A stretch of 64,000 nt of DNA, taken from the NCBI GenBank assembly GCA_965262055.1, contig CBDHEI010000002.1, positions 2,108,001 through 2,172,000 on the forward strand, given 5' to 3'. The translations under genes and the position numbers were made by a program. Shown here piece after piece: positions 47,819 to 56,481 of the stretch. This DNA is from G958296245 sp965262055. Its GTDB lineage: Bacteria > Chloroflexota > Dehalococcoidia > Lucifugimonadales > G958296245. Under the pieces are notes generated by a model that saw only the letters and a program-made list of their open reading frames with translations, did no database searches and had not been told where the DNA came from. Position 1 is the stretch's first letter. Each line of letters opens with the position of its first letter.

Positions 47819-48234
47819 TGGGCGGCGAAGTGGAGGAGGCGATGGGTGGGCTGGCGTCGCGGCTGGAGACCATTGCGGGGCTGCGAGTGCTGACGCACCC
47901 TCCGGTCTCGGTGGGCGAGCTACCGGCGGCGGTGCTGCTGTTCGAGTCGCGGGAGCCGGCTCTTACGCTGTCGGGGAGCGCGTTTTCGGGCAGCATCAAG
48001 GCGGTGCTGCTGGCGGGGCCGGCAGATGCGGCGGGGGCGTTCGACGTGCTGGGCGGTTTCATGGGCTCGGAGGGCGCGGGCAGCGTCGAGGCGGCGGTGG
48101 AGGCCGACAGCGCCTGGGATGGGAGCGTCGACTACGGGCGCCTGGTGTCGGTGGGCAACGTCGGGCGGCGCAAGCTGTGGGGCGGCATGTACGCCGCGGC
48201 GGACTTCCAGTTCGCGTTTACGAAGTCGGCGTAG
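47818..48234 (+). CDS. Phage tail-terminator/neck-like small protein
   Basis: A 138-residue protein translationally coupled to the connector gene. Its layout (LASRLETIAGLRVLTHPP near 11-28, beta strands AAVLLFESRE and KAVLLAGPAD, then EADSAWDGSVDYGRLVSVGN near 96-115) is like the small minor-tail or tail-terminator proteins that follow connectors in HK97-type modules. Identification is mainly from position. It is the last phage-like gene on this strand; no tape measure, tail tube or lysis genes follow. Confidence 0.6.
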   Translation: MGGEVEEAMGGLASRLETIAGLRVLTHPPVSVGELPAAVLLFESREPALTLSGSAFSGSIKAVLLAGPADAAGAFDVLGGFMGSEGAGSVEAAVEADSAWDGSVDYGRLVSVGNVGRRKLWGGMYAAADFQFAFTKSA

Positions 48235-48283
48235 GGTAGAGGTCCGTTCATCCCGCCGTACCGGCGGGCAGTGGGAGCTATGC

Positions 48284-48613
48284 TCAGGTCTCGAACCCGG
48301 ACTTGAGGGCGCTCATGTTGATATGGACCTTGTAGGCGGCCTCGGTGCGTTGCCGCTCCAGCATGCGCTCGGCCTCGCGGGCCTTTGCCTGCCGGCGGGT
48401 GCCCAGGGAGGGCCTGGCGCCTTGGCCCATGACCACGTAGACGCGACCGTCGCAGTGGGGGCAGCGGCGTCCGCTGGCCCAGGGGGACTGCAGAGTAGCC
48501 GCGCAGTGGGGGCATCTTGGGTCGGCTACGCTGACCTCTCGCGGGCGCGTGAGCAGCGCGGCCCAGCGGAACAGCGGGGCGAGTACGCCGGGTTGCGCGG
48601 CGGCGTGTTGCAT
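48284..48613 (-). CDS. Small protein with two zinc-ribbon CxxC motifs
   Basis: A 109-residue protein with CPHC at about residues 34-37 and CPHC again at 51-54, a four-cysteine zinc ribbon, followed by an Arg/Glu-rich helical tail (RRQAKAREAERMLERQRTE). Such proteins bind nucleic acid or other proteins. It points toward the phage cassette from the other strand. Its place at the cassette edge suggests a phage or satellite regulator, but no family name can be given. Confidence 0.55.
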   Translation of the reverse strand: MQHAAAQPGVLAPLFRWAALLTRPREVSVADPRCPHCAATLQSPWASGRRCPHCDGRVYVVMGQGARPSLGTRRQAKAREAERMLERQRTEAAYKVHINMSALKSGFET

Positions 48614-48681
48614 ACAACCAGTGTAGCAGCGGCGGTCATGGAGCGCACCTAGCAGGTGGTGTGGAGGTCCAAGGCCACCAC

Positions 48682-50061
48682 CTAGCGGGGGTCGAGCACC
48701 CGTCCCAAGAAGAGTATGGCGCCGGTATCAGAATCGCGGATCAGGAATATGAAGGGCCGGTCGATAGCCACCAGTACTGGATCGGGTTTCTCTGACTCGA
48801 GCTGGACCACAACCCCCGTGGCCGCAGCCGCCTCGGTACCCTGTTCATCCACGGAGACGAACGCCTGGTGGATAACCTCCCTGATGAAAAGGCATGGTTC
48901 ATCCCCGGCGAAGCACGAATTGCCATCCATACTCGAGAAGTCGGACTTGCCCCTGTCAAAGGCGTTGGACATGCCCATCTGCTTGAGGGTTTCGGCCAGC
49001 TCGAACTGCGACTCGAACTCGAACTTCGGCATGACGAGGGTAACGTACTGGCGTTCGGCATCCCCGAGGACACGTTCCAGTAGGGTGGCATCCAGGGCGT
49101 CTTCGAACTCCCTGAAGCGCCCTTCGTCGGGAAGCAAGATGGTCATGGATAGCTCTTGACCAAAGTAGGGCAGATCCACGACCTGGTATCTGTCCTCCCT
49201 CGCATAGCCGAAGAACGCGGTCTTCTGCATCATCGGCACGAATATCTCGCTGCCATCCAGCAGAGAGAAGGGTCCCTCGCTGGTGTAGCGCTCCTCGAAG
49301 GGGGAGGCCCAGGCCGCCTTGAAGTAGATGGCGTTCGTTAGCACCATCCTCGTGAGGGGATTGATGACACCCTTTGGGATGAGGTCTGTGATCTTGTCTT
49401 CAGTCTGGTCCGCTATCCAGTCGTTGATCGTAACTCTGGATTCCTCCGGAGCCTCACTAAAGTTCGCTGGCCTCACACCGGCCCCGTAGTTCTCGGCGAG
49501 CAGGTCGATGAACATCTTCTGGAACTGGTAGTCATGCTGGCCCCAGACCGCATTGGCGATTCTCAAGGTGAATCCCCCGGCGTCCTCATGCTGATCATCC
49601 TTTCCGCGGGAGGCGATCTCCAGGTCCAGGGCGTTGAACGTTGGGTGCAGGCTGTCCTGAGGCAGGTCGAAGTGGAGCGTGTCCGCCATCTGGCTCTCCG
49701 TATCACCCCGTGCTCCAGCGTATGTCATGGCGAGGGCGAGGGAGATGCTGTAGGGAGAGTAGAATAGGTTCCCGCCGTCCTCTCTCAGGGCCTCATATAG
49801 GTCGAAGGCGAAGGTGGTGTTGCCGCGCGCAAGGGCCGCGAGGTCGGCAACAGCGGCCGTTGGCGCCGCCCGCTCCTTTGCCGACCGGAGCGCAGTGACG
49901 GGTTCCAGGGCTGGGCCCTCAGTTGAACCTGGAGAAGGTGCAATAGTAGTTACCTCCTTCGGAGGCGCGTCTGTGACTTCCTTGCTCGGGCGGTCTCCTT
50001 CGCAAGCCACTAGCACCATCATTAGGACCGCCGTAACCACGAATGTAGAGAGCTTTCTCAT
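48682..50061 (-). CDS. Lipoprotein serpin (serine protease inhibitor)
   Basis: A 459-residue serpin with a lipoprotein signal (MRKLSTFVVTAVLMMVLVAC, Cys20), a Pro/Thr-rich spacer to about residue 75, then the serpin fold: NLFYSPYSISLALAMTYAGA near 96-115, WASPFEERYT near 250, and the LVMPKFEFES strand near 342. The reactive-centre hinge is EQGTEAAAATG, which fits the inhibitory consensus (small residues at P12-P9). Counting P17 as the Glu of EQGT puts Glu at P1 and Ser at P1' in VQLES. It would protect the cell surface from outside proteases, perhaps Glu-specific ones. A palindrome upstream may be an operator. Confidence 0.92.
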   Translation of the reverse strand: MRKLSTFVVTAVLMMVLVACEGDRPSKEVTDAPPKEVTTIAPSPGSTEGPALEPVTALRSAKERAAPTAAVADLAALARGNTTFAFDLYEALREDGGNLFYSPYSISLALAMTYAGARGDTESQMADTLHFDLPQDSLHPTFNALDLEIASRGKDDQHEDAGGFTLRIANAVWGQHDYQFQKMFIDLLAENYGAGVRPANFSEAPEESRVTINDWIADQTEDKITDLIPKGVINPLTRMVLTNAIYFKAAWASPFEERYTSEGPFSLLDGSEIFVPMMQKTAFFGYAREDRYQVVDLPYFGQELSMTILLPDEGRFREFEDALDATLLERVLGDAERQYVTLVMPKFEFESQFELAETLKQMGMSNAFDRGKSDFSSMDGNSCFAGDEPCLFIREVIHQAFVSVDEQGTEAAAATGVVVQLESEKPDPVLVAIDRPFIFLIRDSDTGAILFLGRVLDPR

Positions 50062-50170
50062 CTCGCGTTGTTACCTCTTCAAGACCCCAATTCCTGGGCA
50101 TGTGCAGGGTCGCGGTCTCGTGTTTGGATCCCAGCATGCACCGGGATTGCGCACACTTCAATATCCGGAT

Positions 50171-50185
50171 GTGTAACACTTACAC
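50171..50185. promoter_or_regulatory. Perfect palindrome upstream of the serpin gene
   Basis: GTGTAA-CAC-TTACAC, about 110 bases before the serpin ATG on the minus strand, with related GTGTCA/GTGTCAC half-sites at about 50194-50209. Could be a repressor or activator site for the serpin or for a shared intergenic promoter. No regulator gene is adjacent. Confidence 0.4.
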
Positions 50186-50250
50186 ATAACTTCGTGTCAG
50201 AAGTGTCACAAAGGGTGCCGTGAGCGCCCTGCAGGCGGTCGGGGGGCAGG

Positions 50251-52047
50251 CTAGCCGATTGTGCTGGCGGGCTGTCTGTCCTGTTCTGGTTCGCCGACGT
50301 CGCCGACCCAGAGGCGGCGCATCTCCTCGGAGCTCTCGAGCAGCTCGTCCAGGGTGCCCTCGGCGTCTACGCGGCCGTCCTTCAGGACTACGACGTGATC
50401 GGCGCGTCGGAGCGCGGCTCGGCGGTGGGATACCACGAGCGCGGTGGCGTCGCGCCGGTCAAAGAGGCGGTTCCAAAGCTCCTGCTCCGTGTCCACGTCG
50501 AGGCCCGACGACAGGTCGTCGAAGACGAGTAGCTCCGGGTCGCGCACGAACATCCTGGCCGCCGCCGCGCGCCGGAGTTGGCCGCCGGACAGCTTGACGC
50601 CGCGTGCGCCGACCACGGTGTCCAGGCCGTCCTCCATCTCCTCCACGTCGCGCTCCAAGACCGCGGCGTGGACAGCGCCGTCCAGATCGGTCCTGTGCCC
50701 GGGCAGGCCCATGAGTATGTTGTCTCTGAGGGGCTCGCTGAAGAGTCGCGGCACCTGGGAGGTGTACGCCGAGCGCGGAGGGACGAAGAAGGCTGCAAGG
50801 TCGTCCACTGGCTCGCCGTTCCACCTCACCTCTCCAGCGTCCCTGGGGAGCAGTCCGAGCAGCACCTTGAGCAGTGTCGTCTTGCCGGAACCGACGCGTC
50901 CGGTCACTACGGTGAAGGAGCCCCGGGGCACTCGCAACCGAATGCCCTCGATGCCGCGGCCGTCGCCTCCGTAGCGGTAGGTGAGGCCATCGACCTCGAC
51001 GAGATCGAGGCGGTGGGCATCGGTCTTGGCGGTGTATGGCACCTCGGGCAGCGGGCCGGTGATGTGGGCGCGCTGGTGGCGCACGAGACTGCCTGGGGCC
51101 GCGCTCGTCATCAGCCCCTCGAGGCGGTCGAAGGAGACGCCCGTCTGTCGGTACTCGGCCAGCACGCCGCCGACCTCCGTGTTCAGCCAGCCGACGGTGT
51201 AGAGGTAGCTGACGAAGAGGGCGAAGTCGCCGATGGTGAAAGAGCCGCTCCGCATGGCGGACGCGGCGATGAGCAGGACGAGGCCCGTGCCAATCGTGAC
51301 CGTGTTCTGGAAGACGGAGTTGAGGGCCTGGGTCAGGAGGGTGTCGCGGATCGTGTAGGTCTTGCGGCGGCTGTTGAGGCGCTTGAGCTCGCCCAGCATG
51401 CGGCCCTCGGCGTTGGCGACCTTGATTGCCTCCACGGAGCCGAACATTTCGCCAAGCAGGCTGGTGACGTCGCCGGTCGACTTCCTGTTGTCGATACGGA
51501 AGCGGCGCAGCCAGCGTGTGGCGGCGCTGACGGTGACCATGACTAGGGCCAGGGGCAGGAAGACGGCGAAGGTGATGAGCGGGCTGATCTGGACCATGAT
51601 GTAGAGGGCGACGGCGGCGAAGACGAGGAGGGGCAGCGCGAAGCCGAAGCGTTGGAGGTAGCGGGTGATGTAGTCGATGTCCTCGCGGAAGCGGGTCACG
51701 GCCTCGCCCGTTGACTCGGGCAGGGCTTGGTTGCCCGGCTGGTCCAGCACGTGGTCGAAGACGTTCTTGCGCAGGAGCGTGGCGAATGTGAACTCGACCC
51801 GGACGCTCAGCACGACGTTACCGAAGATGATGAAGGAGCGCGTGACCGCGAGGGCGAGGAGAATCGCCGCCAGGCTCCAGAAGCCCACCGTCGCGGCCTG
51901 CTCGTTCGTGATGTTGTCGAAAATTGCGCGCGTGGTGAGGGCGACGCCCTGGGGTATGAGGGCGATGCTGACGGTGCGGGTGCCCAGCATGGCGAAGTAG
52001 CGCGGCTGGTAGCGGGCGAGACGGATGAGGTACCGCCATGTGCTCAC
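50251..52047 (-). CDS. ABC exporter half-transporter, subunit with degenerate Walker B
   Basis: A 598-residue TMD-NBD exporter protein. Six membrane segments lie in residues 1-310, then the ATPase domain with Walker A GRVGSGKTTLL, signature LSGGQLRRAAAARM, Walker B LLVFDDLSSGLD and switch VVSHRRAAL. Asp replaces the catalytic Glu after Walker B, so its own ATP site is probably non-hydrolysing. GTG start at 52047 overlaps the partner stop (GTGA), so the two subunits are made together. The longer frame upstream to 52422 lies inside the partner gene and is not used. Together they form a heterodimeric type IV exporter for lipid, drug or peptide. Confidence 0.92.
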   Translation of the reverse strand: MSTWRYLIRLARYQPRYFAMLGTRTVSIALIPQGVALTTRAIFDNITNEQAATVGFWSLAAILLALAVTRSFIIFGNVVLSVRVEFTFATLLRKNVFDHVLDQPGNQALPESTGEAVTRFREDIDYITRYLQRFGFALPLLVFAAVALYIMVQISPLITFAVFLPLALVMVTVSAATRWLRRFRIDNRKSTGDVTSLLGEMFGSVEAIKVANAEGRMLGELKRLNSRRKTYTIRDTLLTQALNSVFQNTVTIGTGLVLLIAASAMRSGSFTIGDFALFVSYLYTVGWLNTEVGGVLAEYRQTGVSFDRLEGLMTSAAPGSLVRHQRAHITGPLPEVPYTAKTDAHRLDLVEVDGLTYRYGGDGRGIEGIRLRVPRGSFTVVTGRVGSGKTTLLKVLLGLLPRDAGEVRWNGEPVDDLAAFFVPPRSAYTSQVPRLFSEPLRDNILMGLPGHRTDLDGAVHAAVLERDVEEMEDGLDTVVGARGVKLSGGQLRRAAAARMFVRDPELLVFDDLSSGLDVDTEQELWNRLFDRRDATALVVSHRRAALRRADHVVVLKDGRVDAEGTLDELLESSEEMRRLWVGDVGEPEQDRQPASTIG

Positions 52048-53831
52048 GGCAGCACCTCTTCCAGGCCGGTCTGCAGCAGGCGGTGGAAGCGGGTCGAGTC
52101 GTCGGCAGCCAGTCGCTCGCGCTCGCCGTGCTCGACAAGCCTGCCATTCTCCAGGATGGCGATCTCGTCGCAGCGCCGGATGGTGGCGAGGTGGTGGGCG
52201 ATGACGATGACAGTGCGGTCGCGTACGAGGCGGTCGACGGCGCGCTCGATCATCTGCTCCGTGCTCCGGTCCAGCCGGGACGAGGCCTCGTCGAGAATCA
52301 GCACGCCGGAGCCCTTCAGGAAGACGCGAGCGAAAGCCAGGAGTTGCGCCTCGCCGGCAGAGAGGCCGCCTCCCTCGGAGAGGAGCCGGGTATCGAGGCC
52401 GTCCGGCAGCGAGTCGAGCCACGGGCGCATGTGGAGCTCGTCGATCACCTCGACAAGGCGCTCGTCGGGGATGGACTCGTCGAAGAAGGTGAGGTTGTCG
52501 CGGACGGTGCCGTGGAATAGGCGAACGTCCTGGGTAACCATGGAGATGTGACGCCGGAGCTGCTCCACGGGCATGCGCCGTAGGTCCTCGCCGCCCACGC
52601 GGACGGCGCCCGCCGTGGGGTCGTAGAGCCTGAACAGCAGGCGGGTCATTGTCGTCTTGCCGCTGCCGGTGCGGCCCAGCAGCCCGAGCACGCGCCCGGG
52701 CTCTAGGTGGAGCCCGACGTTGGAGAGCACCGGATCCTCACCGTAGGCGAAGGTGACGCCGTCGAACTGGACGGAGAGGGGCTCACCCACTGGCAGCTCG
52801 ACTTGGTCTTCTGCCGGTGGGTCGAGCACCGTCTTGCGTACGGCGTCGAGCTCCGTGATGCGCGAAATGGCGGCGCTGGCTCGCTGGAAGCTGTCGAGCT
52901 GCTGGGTGAAGCGGTTTATCGGCATCACGAGCATCTGGGTGTAGTGGAAGATGAGATAGACCGTGCCCAGGGTGATCAGATCATCGAAGTAGAGGTAGGC
53001 GCCCAGCGAGAGGGAGATGGCGCTTCCTGCGCCGAACATGAACATCGTGGTGCTGAACATGACGGAGCTCATGATCCCGGCCTTTAGCGCCTTGTCGTAC
53101 CAGCTCCGCATGAGCTCGTGGAAGCGTCGCATGACGTAGGGCTTGGCGTCGTTGGAGCGGATGTCCTCGGTGCCGGAGAGACGCTCCTCCAGGAAGCCGA
53201 AGGAGTCGGCACTGGCAGCCCTGTTTGCCTTCCAGTAGGGGACGGCGATGTTGCGAAGGCTCGTCAGCATGAGCATCCCGACGCTGACGAAGGCGGTCAG
53301 CGCGAGGCCGGCGCGCCAGTCCTCGCGCAGCAGCAGTACGAGGATGCCGATCAGCAGCAGCAGGCTGCCGAGCATCTCGAAGATGAAGAGGGAGAAGAAG
53401 GTGCCGAGCTCGTTCGGGTCGCCGTCGACGCGCTCGATCATCTCGCCCGGTGTGCGGTCGTTGTGGTAGGACATATCCAGCGATAGGGCGTGGGCGGCGA
53501 GGTCCTCGCGGATGTTGTTGGTGGCGGTCCAGCCCACGCGCTCGGAGAAGTAGGTGGCGAAGACCTGCACGAGTTGCTGGACCACCGCGATGGCGATGAA
53601 GGAGCCCGCCGTGGCGGCGAGTGCCCCCACAGCGGCGCCCTTTCGCGCCTCGTCTATGAAGTAGCGGACGATCTGCGGGAGGGTGAGCTGGAGACCCAGG
53701 CTGAGGAAGAGCAGGACGCCGAGGGTGAGGACGAACGGGAGCTGTGGGCCGAGGTAGCGCCGGAGGAGGCCGCTGTACTGTCCCGCCTTGATCTCGACGG
53801 ACGGCTCGCGGAATGCGACGGGGAGGCTCAC
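52044..53831 (-). CDS. ABC exporter half-transporter, subunit with degenerate signature
   Basis: A 595-residue TMD-NBD exporter protein. The membrane domain spans about 30-325, followed by Walker A GRTGSGKTTMTRL, a Q-loop VTQDVRLF, signature LSAGEAQLLAFAR, Walker B VLILDEASSRLD with the catalytic Glu, and switch VIAHHLATI. The signature departs from LSGGQ (AGE in place of GGQ). In heterodimeric exporters the degenerate site combines one subunit lacking the Glu with the other having an altered signature; that is exactly the pattern shared with the gene downstream. The consensus hydrolysing site would use this Walker A/B with the partner LSGGQ. Confidence 0.93.
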   Translation of the reverse strand: MSLPVAFREPSVEIKAGQYSGLLRRYLGPQLPFVLTLGVLLFLSLGLQLTLPQIVRYFIDEARKGAAVGALAATAGSFIAIAVVQQLVQVFATYFSERVGWTATNNIREDLAAHALSLDMSYHNDRTPGEMIERVDGDPNELGTFFSLFIFEMLGSLLLLIGILVLLLREDWRAGLALTAFVSVGMLMLTSLRNIAVPYWKANRAASADSFGFLEERLSGTEDIRSNDAKPYVMRRFHELMRSWYDKALKAGIMSSVMFSTTMFMFGAGSAISLSLGAYLYFDDLITLGTVYLIFHYTQMLVMPINRFTQQLDSFQRASAAISRITELDAVRKTVLDPPAEDQVELPVGEPLSVQFDGVTFAYGEDPVLSNVGLHLEPGRVLGLLGRTGSGKTTMTRLLFRLYDPTAGAVRVGGEDLRRMPVEQLRRHISMVTQDVRLFHGTVRDNLTFFDESIPDERLVEVIDELHMRPWLDSLPDGLDTRLLSEGGGLSAGEAQLLAFARVFLKGSGVLILDEASSRLDRSTEQMIERAVDRLVRDRTVIVIAHHLATIRRCDEIAILENGRLVEHGERERLAADDSTRFHRLLQTGLEEVLP

Positions 53832-53946
53832 GGCGATATCAGAGGTGGGGATAGCATGTCATTGGAGGCAGCGGCGCCGGGCCGGCTTACGTAGGCATGT
53901 TAGCTTGGCGGTCTGCGTAACGTCAAAGTCCGTACGTGGGGTGGGT

Positions 53947-54957
53947 TCAGGTGGAGAAGTGGCGGGCTAGCTCGTCGCGGGGGAATTGGGGCAAGTCGAT
54001 GGTGTCGGTATCGGTGACGGCTTTGAGGCCGTCGGCGCGGTCGGTGAAGCGGCCAATCTCGCGGGCGGGGATGCCTTCTTGTGCGAGCGCCTCTATGAGC
54101 GCGGGGGCGTCGGCGGGCGATACCGCCGCGAGCAGGGAGCCGGACGCGATGAGGCCCATTGGGTCGAGGGCGAGGGCGTCGCAGATGCGCCTGCACTCGG
54201 GCAGGACGGGGACTGCGGTCAGGTCGACGAGGAGGCCTAAGCCTGCGGCCTCGGTCATCTCCAGCAGCCCGGTGGCGAGGCCGCCCTCGGTGGGGTCGTG
54301 CATGGCGTGCACGTCAACGGCGCGGCGTGCGGCGTTGGCATCTCGGAGCACGCTGATGCCGGGGGAGAATAGGAATGCCTGTGCGCGCTCTATGTCGTCG
54401 GGCGGGACGCCGCGGGCCGTGAGCGTGCCGGGGGCCTCCCTGGCCAGCACCGAGGCGCCCTCTATGGCCACGCCCTTGGTGAGCACGATGGCGTCGCCGG
54501 GGCGGGCGCCGGAGGTGGTTACTACCTCGTCCTTTGCGGCCTCGCCCAGCATGGAGCCGACGGCTATGGGGCGCGGCAGGTCGTAGGTCACCTCCGTGTG
54601 GCCCCCGATGAGGGTCACGCCGATCTCCCTGCAGGCGGCGCCGATCTGGTCGAAGATGGACTCCACCTCTGCGGCGTTGGTGTTCTCGGGCAGGAGAAGG
54701 GTGACCATGAGCCAACGCGGCTCGGCGCCCATCACGGCGAGGTCGTTGGCGTTGATCTGGACGACGTACCAGCCGATGAGGTCGGTGGCGAAAGTTATGG
54801 GGTCGGTCTTGGCCACGAGGTAGCGGTCGCCGAAGTCGATGAGGGCGGCGTCCTCGCCGGCCTTCGGGCCCAGGACTACCCTGGGATCGCCCTGGTCGAT
54901 CTTGCCGAGCAGCCGTGACAGCATGCCGAGGGGCAGCTTGCCGGCCTGCAGCTTCAA
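53947..54957 (-). CDS. AIR-synthase-related (HypE/ThiL-like) protein
   Basis: A 336-residue member of the AIR synthase-related superfamily (PurM, HypE, SelD, ThiL fold), ATP-dependent enzymes. The N-terminal half has GEDAALIDFGDRYLVAKTDP (a Mg-ATP Asp cluster), NANDLAVMGAEPRWLMVTLL and IGGHTEVTYDL; the C-terminal half has MHDPTEGGLATGLLEMTEAAG. It lacks the C-terminal PRxC tail of true HypE (it ends RHFST), so thiocarboxamide-style hydrogenase maturation is unlikely. The chosen TTG at 54957 has CAGGAGG nine bases upstream. No hydrogenase genes are nearby. The substrate is unknown. Divergent from the HAD gene. Confidence 0.82.
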   Translation of the reverse strand: MKLQAGKLPLGMLSRLLGKIDQGDPRVVLGPKAGEDAALIDFGDRYLVAKTDPITFATDLIGWYVVQINANDLAVMGAEPRWLMVTLLLPENTNAAEVESIFDQIGAACREIGVTLIGGHTEVTYDLPRPIAVGSMLGEAAKDEVVTTSGARPGDAIVLTKGVAIEGASVLAREAPGTLTARGVPPDDIERAQAFLFSPGISVLRDANAARRAVDVHAMHDPTEGGLATGLLEMTEAAGLGLLVDLTAVPVLPECRRICDALALDPMGLIASGSLLAAVSPADAPALIEALAQEGIPAREIGRFTDRADGLKAVTDTDTIDLPQFPRDELARHFST

Positions 54958-55050
54958 GTCGTAGTGCCTCCTGCTTGTTCGAACTGGGCGCCCACAAGGG
55001 AGCGCCCCTACGAAACTGGGTCCTGGAAAGGCCCATGCTATCATGGCCTC

Positions 55051-55752
55051 ATGACAATCAAGGTGGTCTTCTTCGACATGTACGGTACGCTGGCCGGGTT
55101 CCGCCCGCCCCGGTACGAGGTGCAGTCGGAGGCGTGCCGGGACTTCGGCATCGAGGTGACGCCCGAGGGCATAGTATGGGGCTACGCGGCGGCGGACGCC
55201 TACATGACCGAGCGGAACGCCAAGGAGCCCGTGAGGCTCAGGAGCGAGGCCGGGAGAGAGGCGTTTTTTGCGGAGTACGAGCGCCTCGTGCTACGGGGTT
55301 GTGGCGTCGACGTGTCGGCGGAGATGGCCGGGAGGATATGGCGTCGCCTGAAGAAGGTTCCATATGGGCTTGCTCCCTTTGACGACTCGATCCCCACCCT
55401 GGGCGCGCTTAGGGAGCGTGGCGTAACGGTCGGTATGATCTCGAACATCGATCAGCCAGGTGACCAGATAGCTGAGAATGTGGGGCTCGCAGAGCATCTG
55501 GACCTGGTCGTTACGTCGGGAGAGGTGGGCGTCGAAAAGCCGAACCCGGAGATATTCTGGGCGGCCCTGGAGCGGGCCGGCGCGGAGCCAGGGGACGCAA
55601 TGCATGTGGGCGACCAGCCGGCGTCGGACGTGGCTGGCGCGGTGAGGGCGGGCATAGCGCCGGTGCTGCTGGACCGCGACGGCATTCACCGCAGCTACGA
55701 CCGCTGCCCGCGGATAGTGACGCTGGAGGAGTTGCTGCCGCTGGTGGCGTGA
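55051..55752 (+). CDS. HAD-superfamily hydrolase
   Basis: A 233-residue haloacid-dehalogenase-like hydrolase. Motif I is FFDMYGTLAG (Asp9 nucleophile, with Tyr in the DxYGT style of dehalogenases and some phosphatases), motif II is VGMISNID near 129, motif III is VEKPNPEIF near 162, and motif IV is MHVGDQPASDVAGAVRAGI near 182-200. A helical cap lies between motifs I and II. Likely a phosphatase of small metabolites, or a dehalogenase, in the cytoplasm. ATG 55051 chosen; the frame is open back to 54964 through a family C palindrome. Confidence 0.9.
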   Translation: MTIKVVFFDMYGTLAGFRPPRYEVQSEACRDFGIEVTPEGIVWGYAAADAYMTERNAKEPVRLRSEAGREAFFAEYERLVLRGCGVDVSAEMAGRIWRRLKKVPYGLAPFDDSIPTLGALRERGVTVGMISNIDQPGDQIAENVGLAEHLDLVVTSGEVGVEKPNPEIFWAALERAGAEPGDAMHVGDQPASDVAGAVRAGIAPVLLDRDGIHRSYDRCPRIVTLEELLPLVA

Positions 55753-55756
55753 GTGG

Positions 55757-56470
55757 CTATGGCGGGGTGGACGTTGGGGCCTCATGTCTGCGGATGCGGA
55801 GCATGAGCTTGTCGCCGGCGCTCCAGGGCTGGGTGGCTACTGCCCAGGTCAGGGCGTCGGAGTCCCGCGAAGCGTCGGCGACGCATAACGACAGGGAGAC
55901 GGAGCCGTCGAGGGCGATGAAGTCTAGGACGTGGCCGGTGACATCCTGGGTCAGCTTGGCACTAATCTTGCCGGACTCCCACCTGATGGTGCCGATGGTG
56001 GTGGTGTCGCCGACCGCCTCGCCGTCAGCGTAGGGGTCGAAGAACGACTCGGCCAGTGTGCCGGGGGAAGCGATGACGGTGATTGTCTCCTCGAGCACCG
56101 TTCCTTGCTCTTTGAGATAGCCGCAGTTCCTCCCTCGATCGATGAAGTTGTGGTGGACTCGGTACTCTCCCGCCGGAAGCGGGTGCTTTGTGAAGATGAT
56201 GCTCTGCCTGTCGTCGAACAGGTACTCGTCTCTGCCTCCGGACCATTCCTGGCCATGGTGTGGGATGACTTGCTCGTGGTGCGCGGGTCCGGGATGACCG
56301 TCACGGCGAACAGGCTTTGCCTGCCATCGGCGGTGGTCAGGGGAACGTGCGGGTCTTCCATAAGGAAGTGCTGCTCGGGGGCCTCGCCGCCGCCGTCCGC
56401 GCTGCGCCGGGCCCTTAATGGGAGGCACTTGCGAGTGCGGGCGTCGAGGGTCCATTCGCTAGGAGAAATA
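55757..56470 (-). pseudogene. Frameshifted and 5'-truncated gene remnant
   Basis: Two minus-strand frames join into one plausible protein. Frame 1 (56470 to about 56290) reads ...SEWTLDARTRKCLPLRARRS and later EQHFLMEDPHVPLTTADGRQ and SLFAVTVIPD. Frame 2 (about 56290 to 55757) continues with AHHEQVIPHHGQEWSGGRDE, FTKHPLPAGEYRVHHNFIDR and a beta-rich C-terminus. The change of frame falls near 56285-56300. No start codon precedes frame 1 because the neighbouring gene ends there. It looks like the tail of a larger extracytoplasmic beta-sandwich protein, cut and frameshifted. A sequencing error could explain the shift but not the missing front. Confidence 0.6.
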
Positions 56471-56481
56471 GACTCTGATCA

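Noticed and set aside
52048..52422. 5' extension of the second ABC subunit
   Set aside because: Lies entirely in the partner gene in another frame; the GTG at 52047 gives the proper N-terminus.
53947..54957. hypE (hydrogenase maturation)
   Set aside because: C-terminal Cys tail absent and no hydrogenase or hyp genes nearby.
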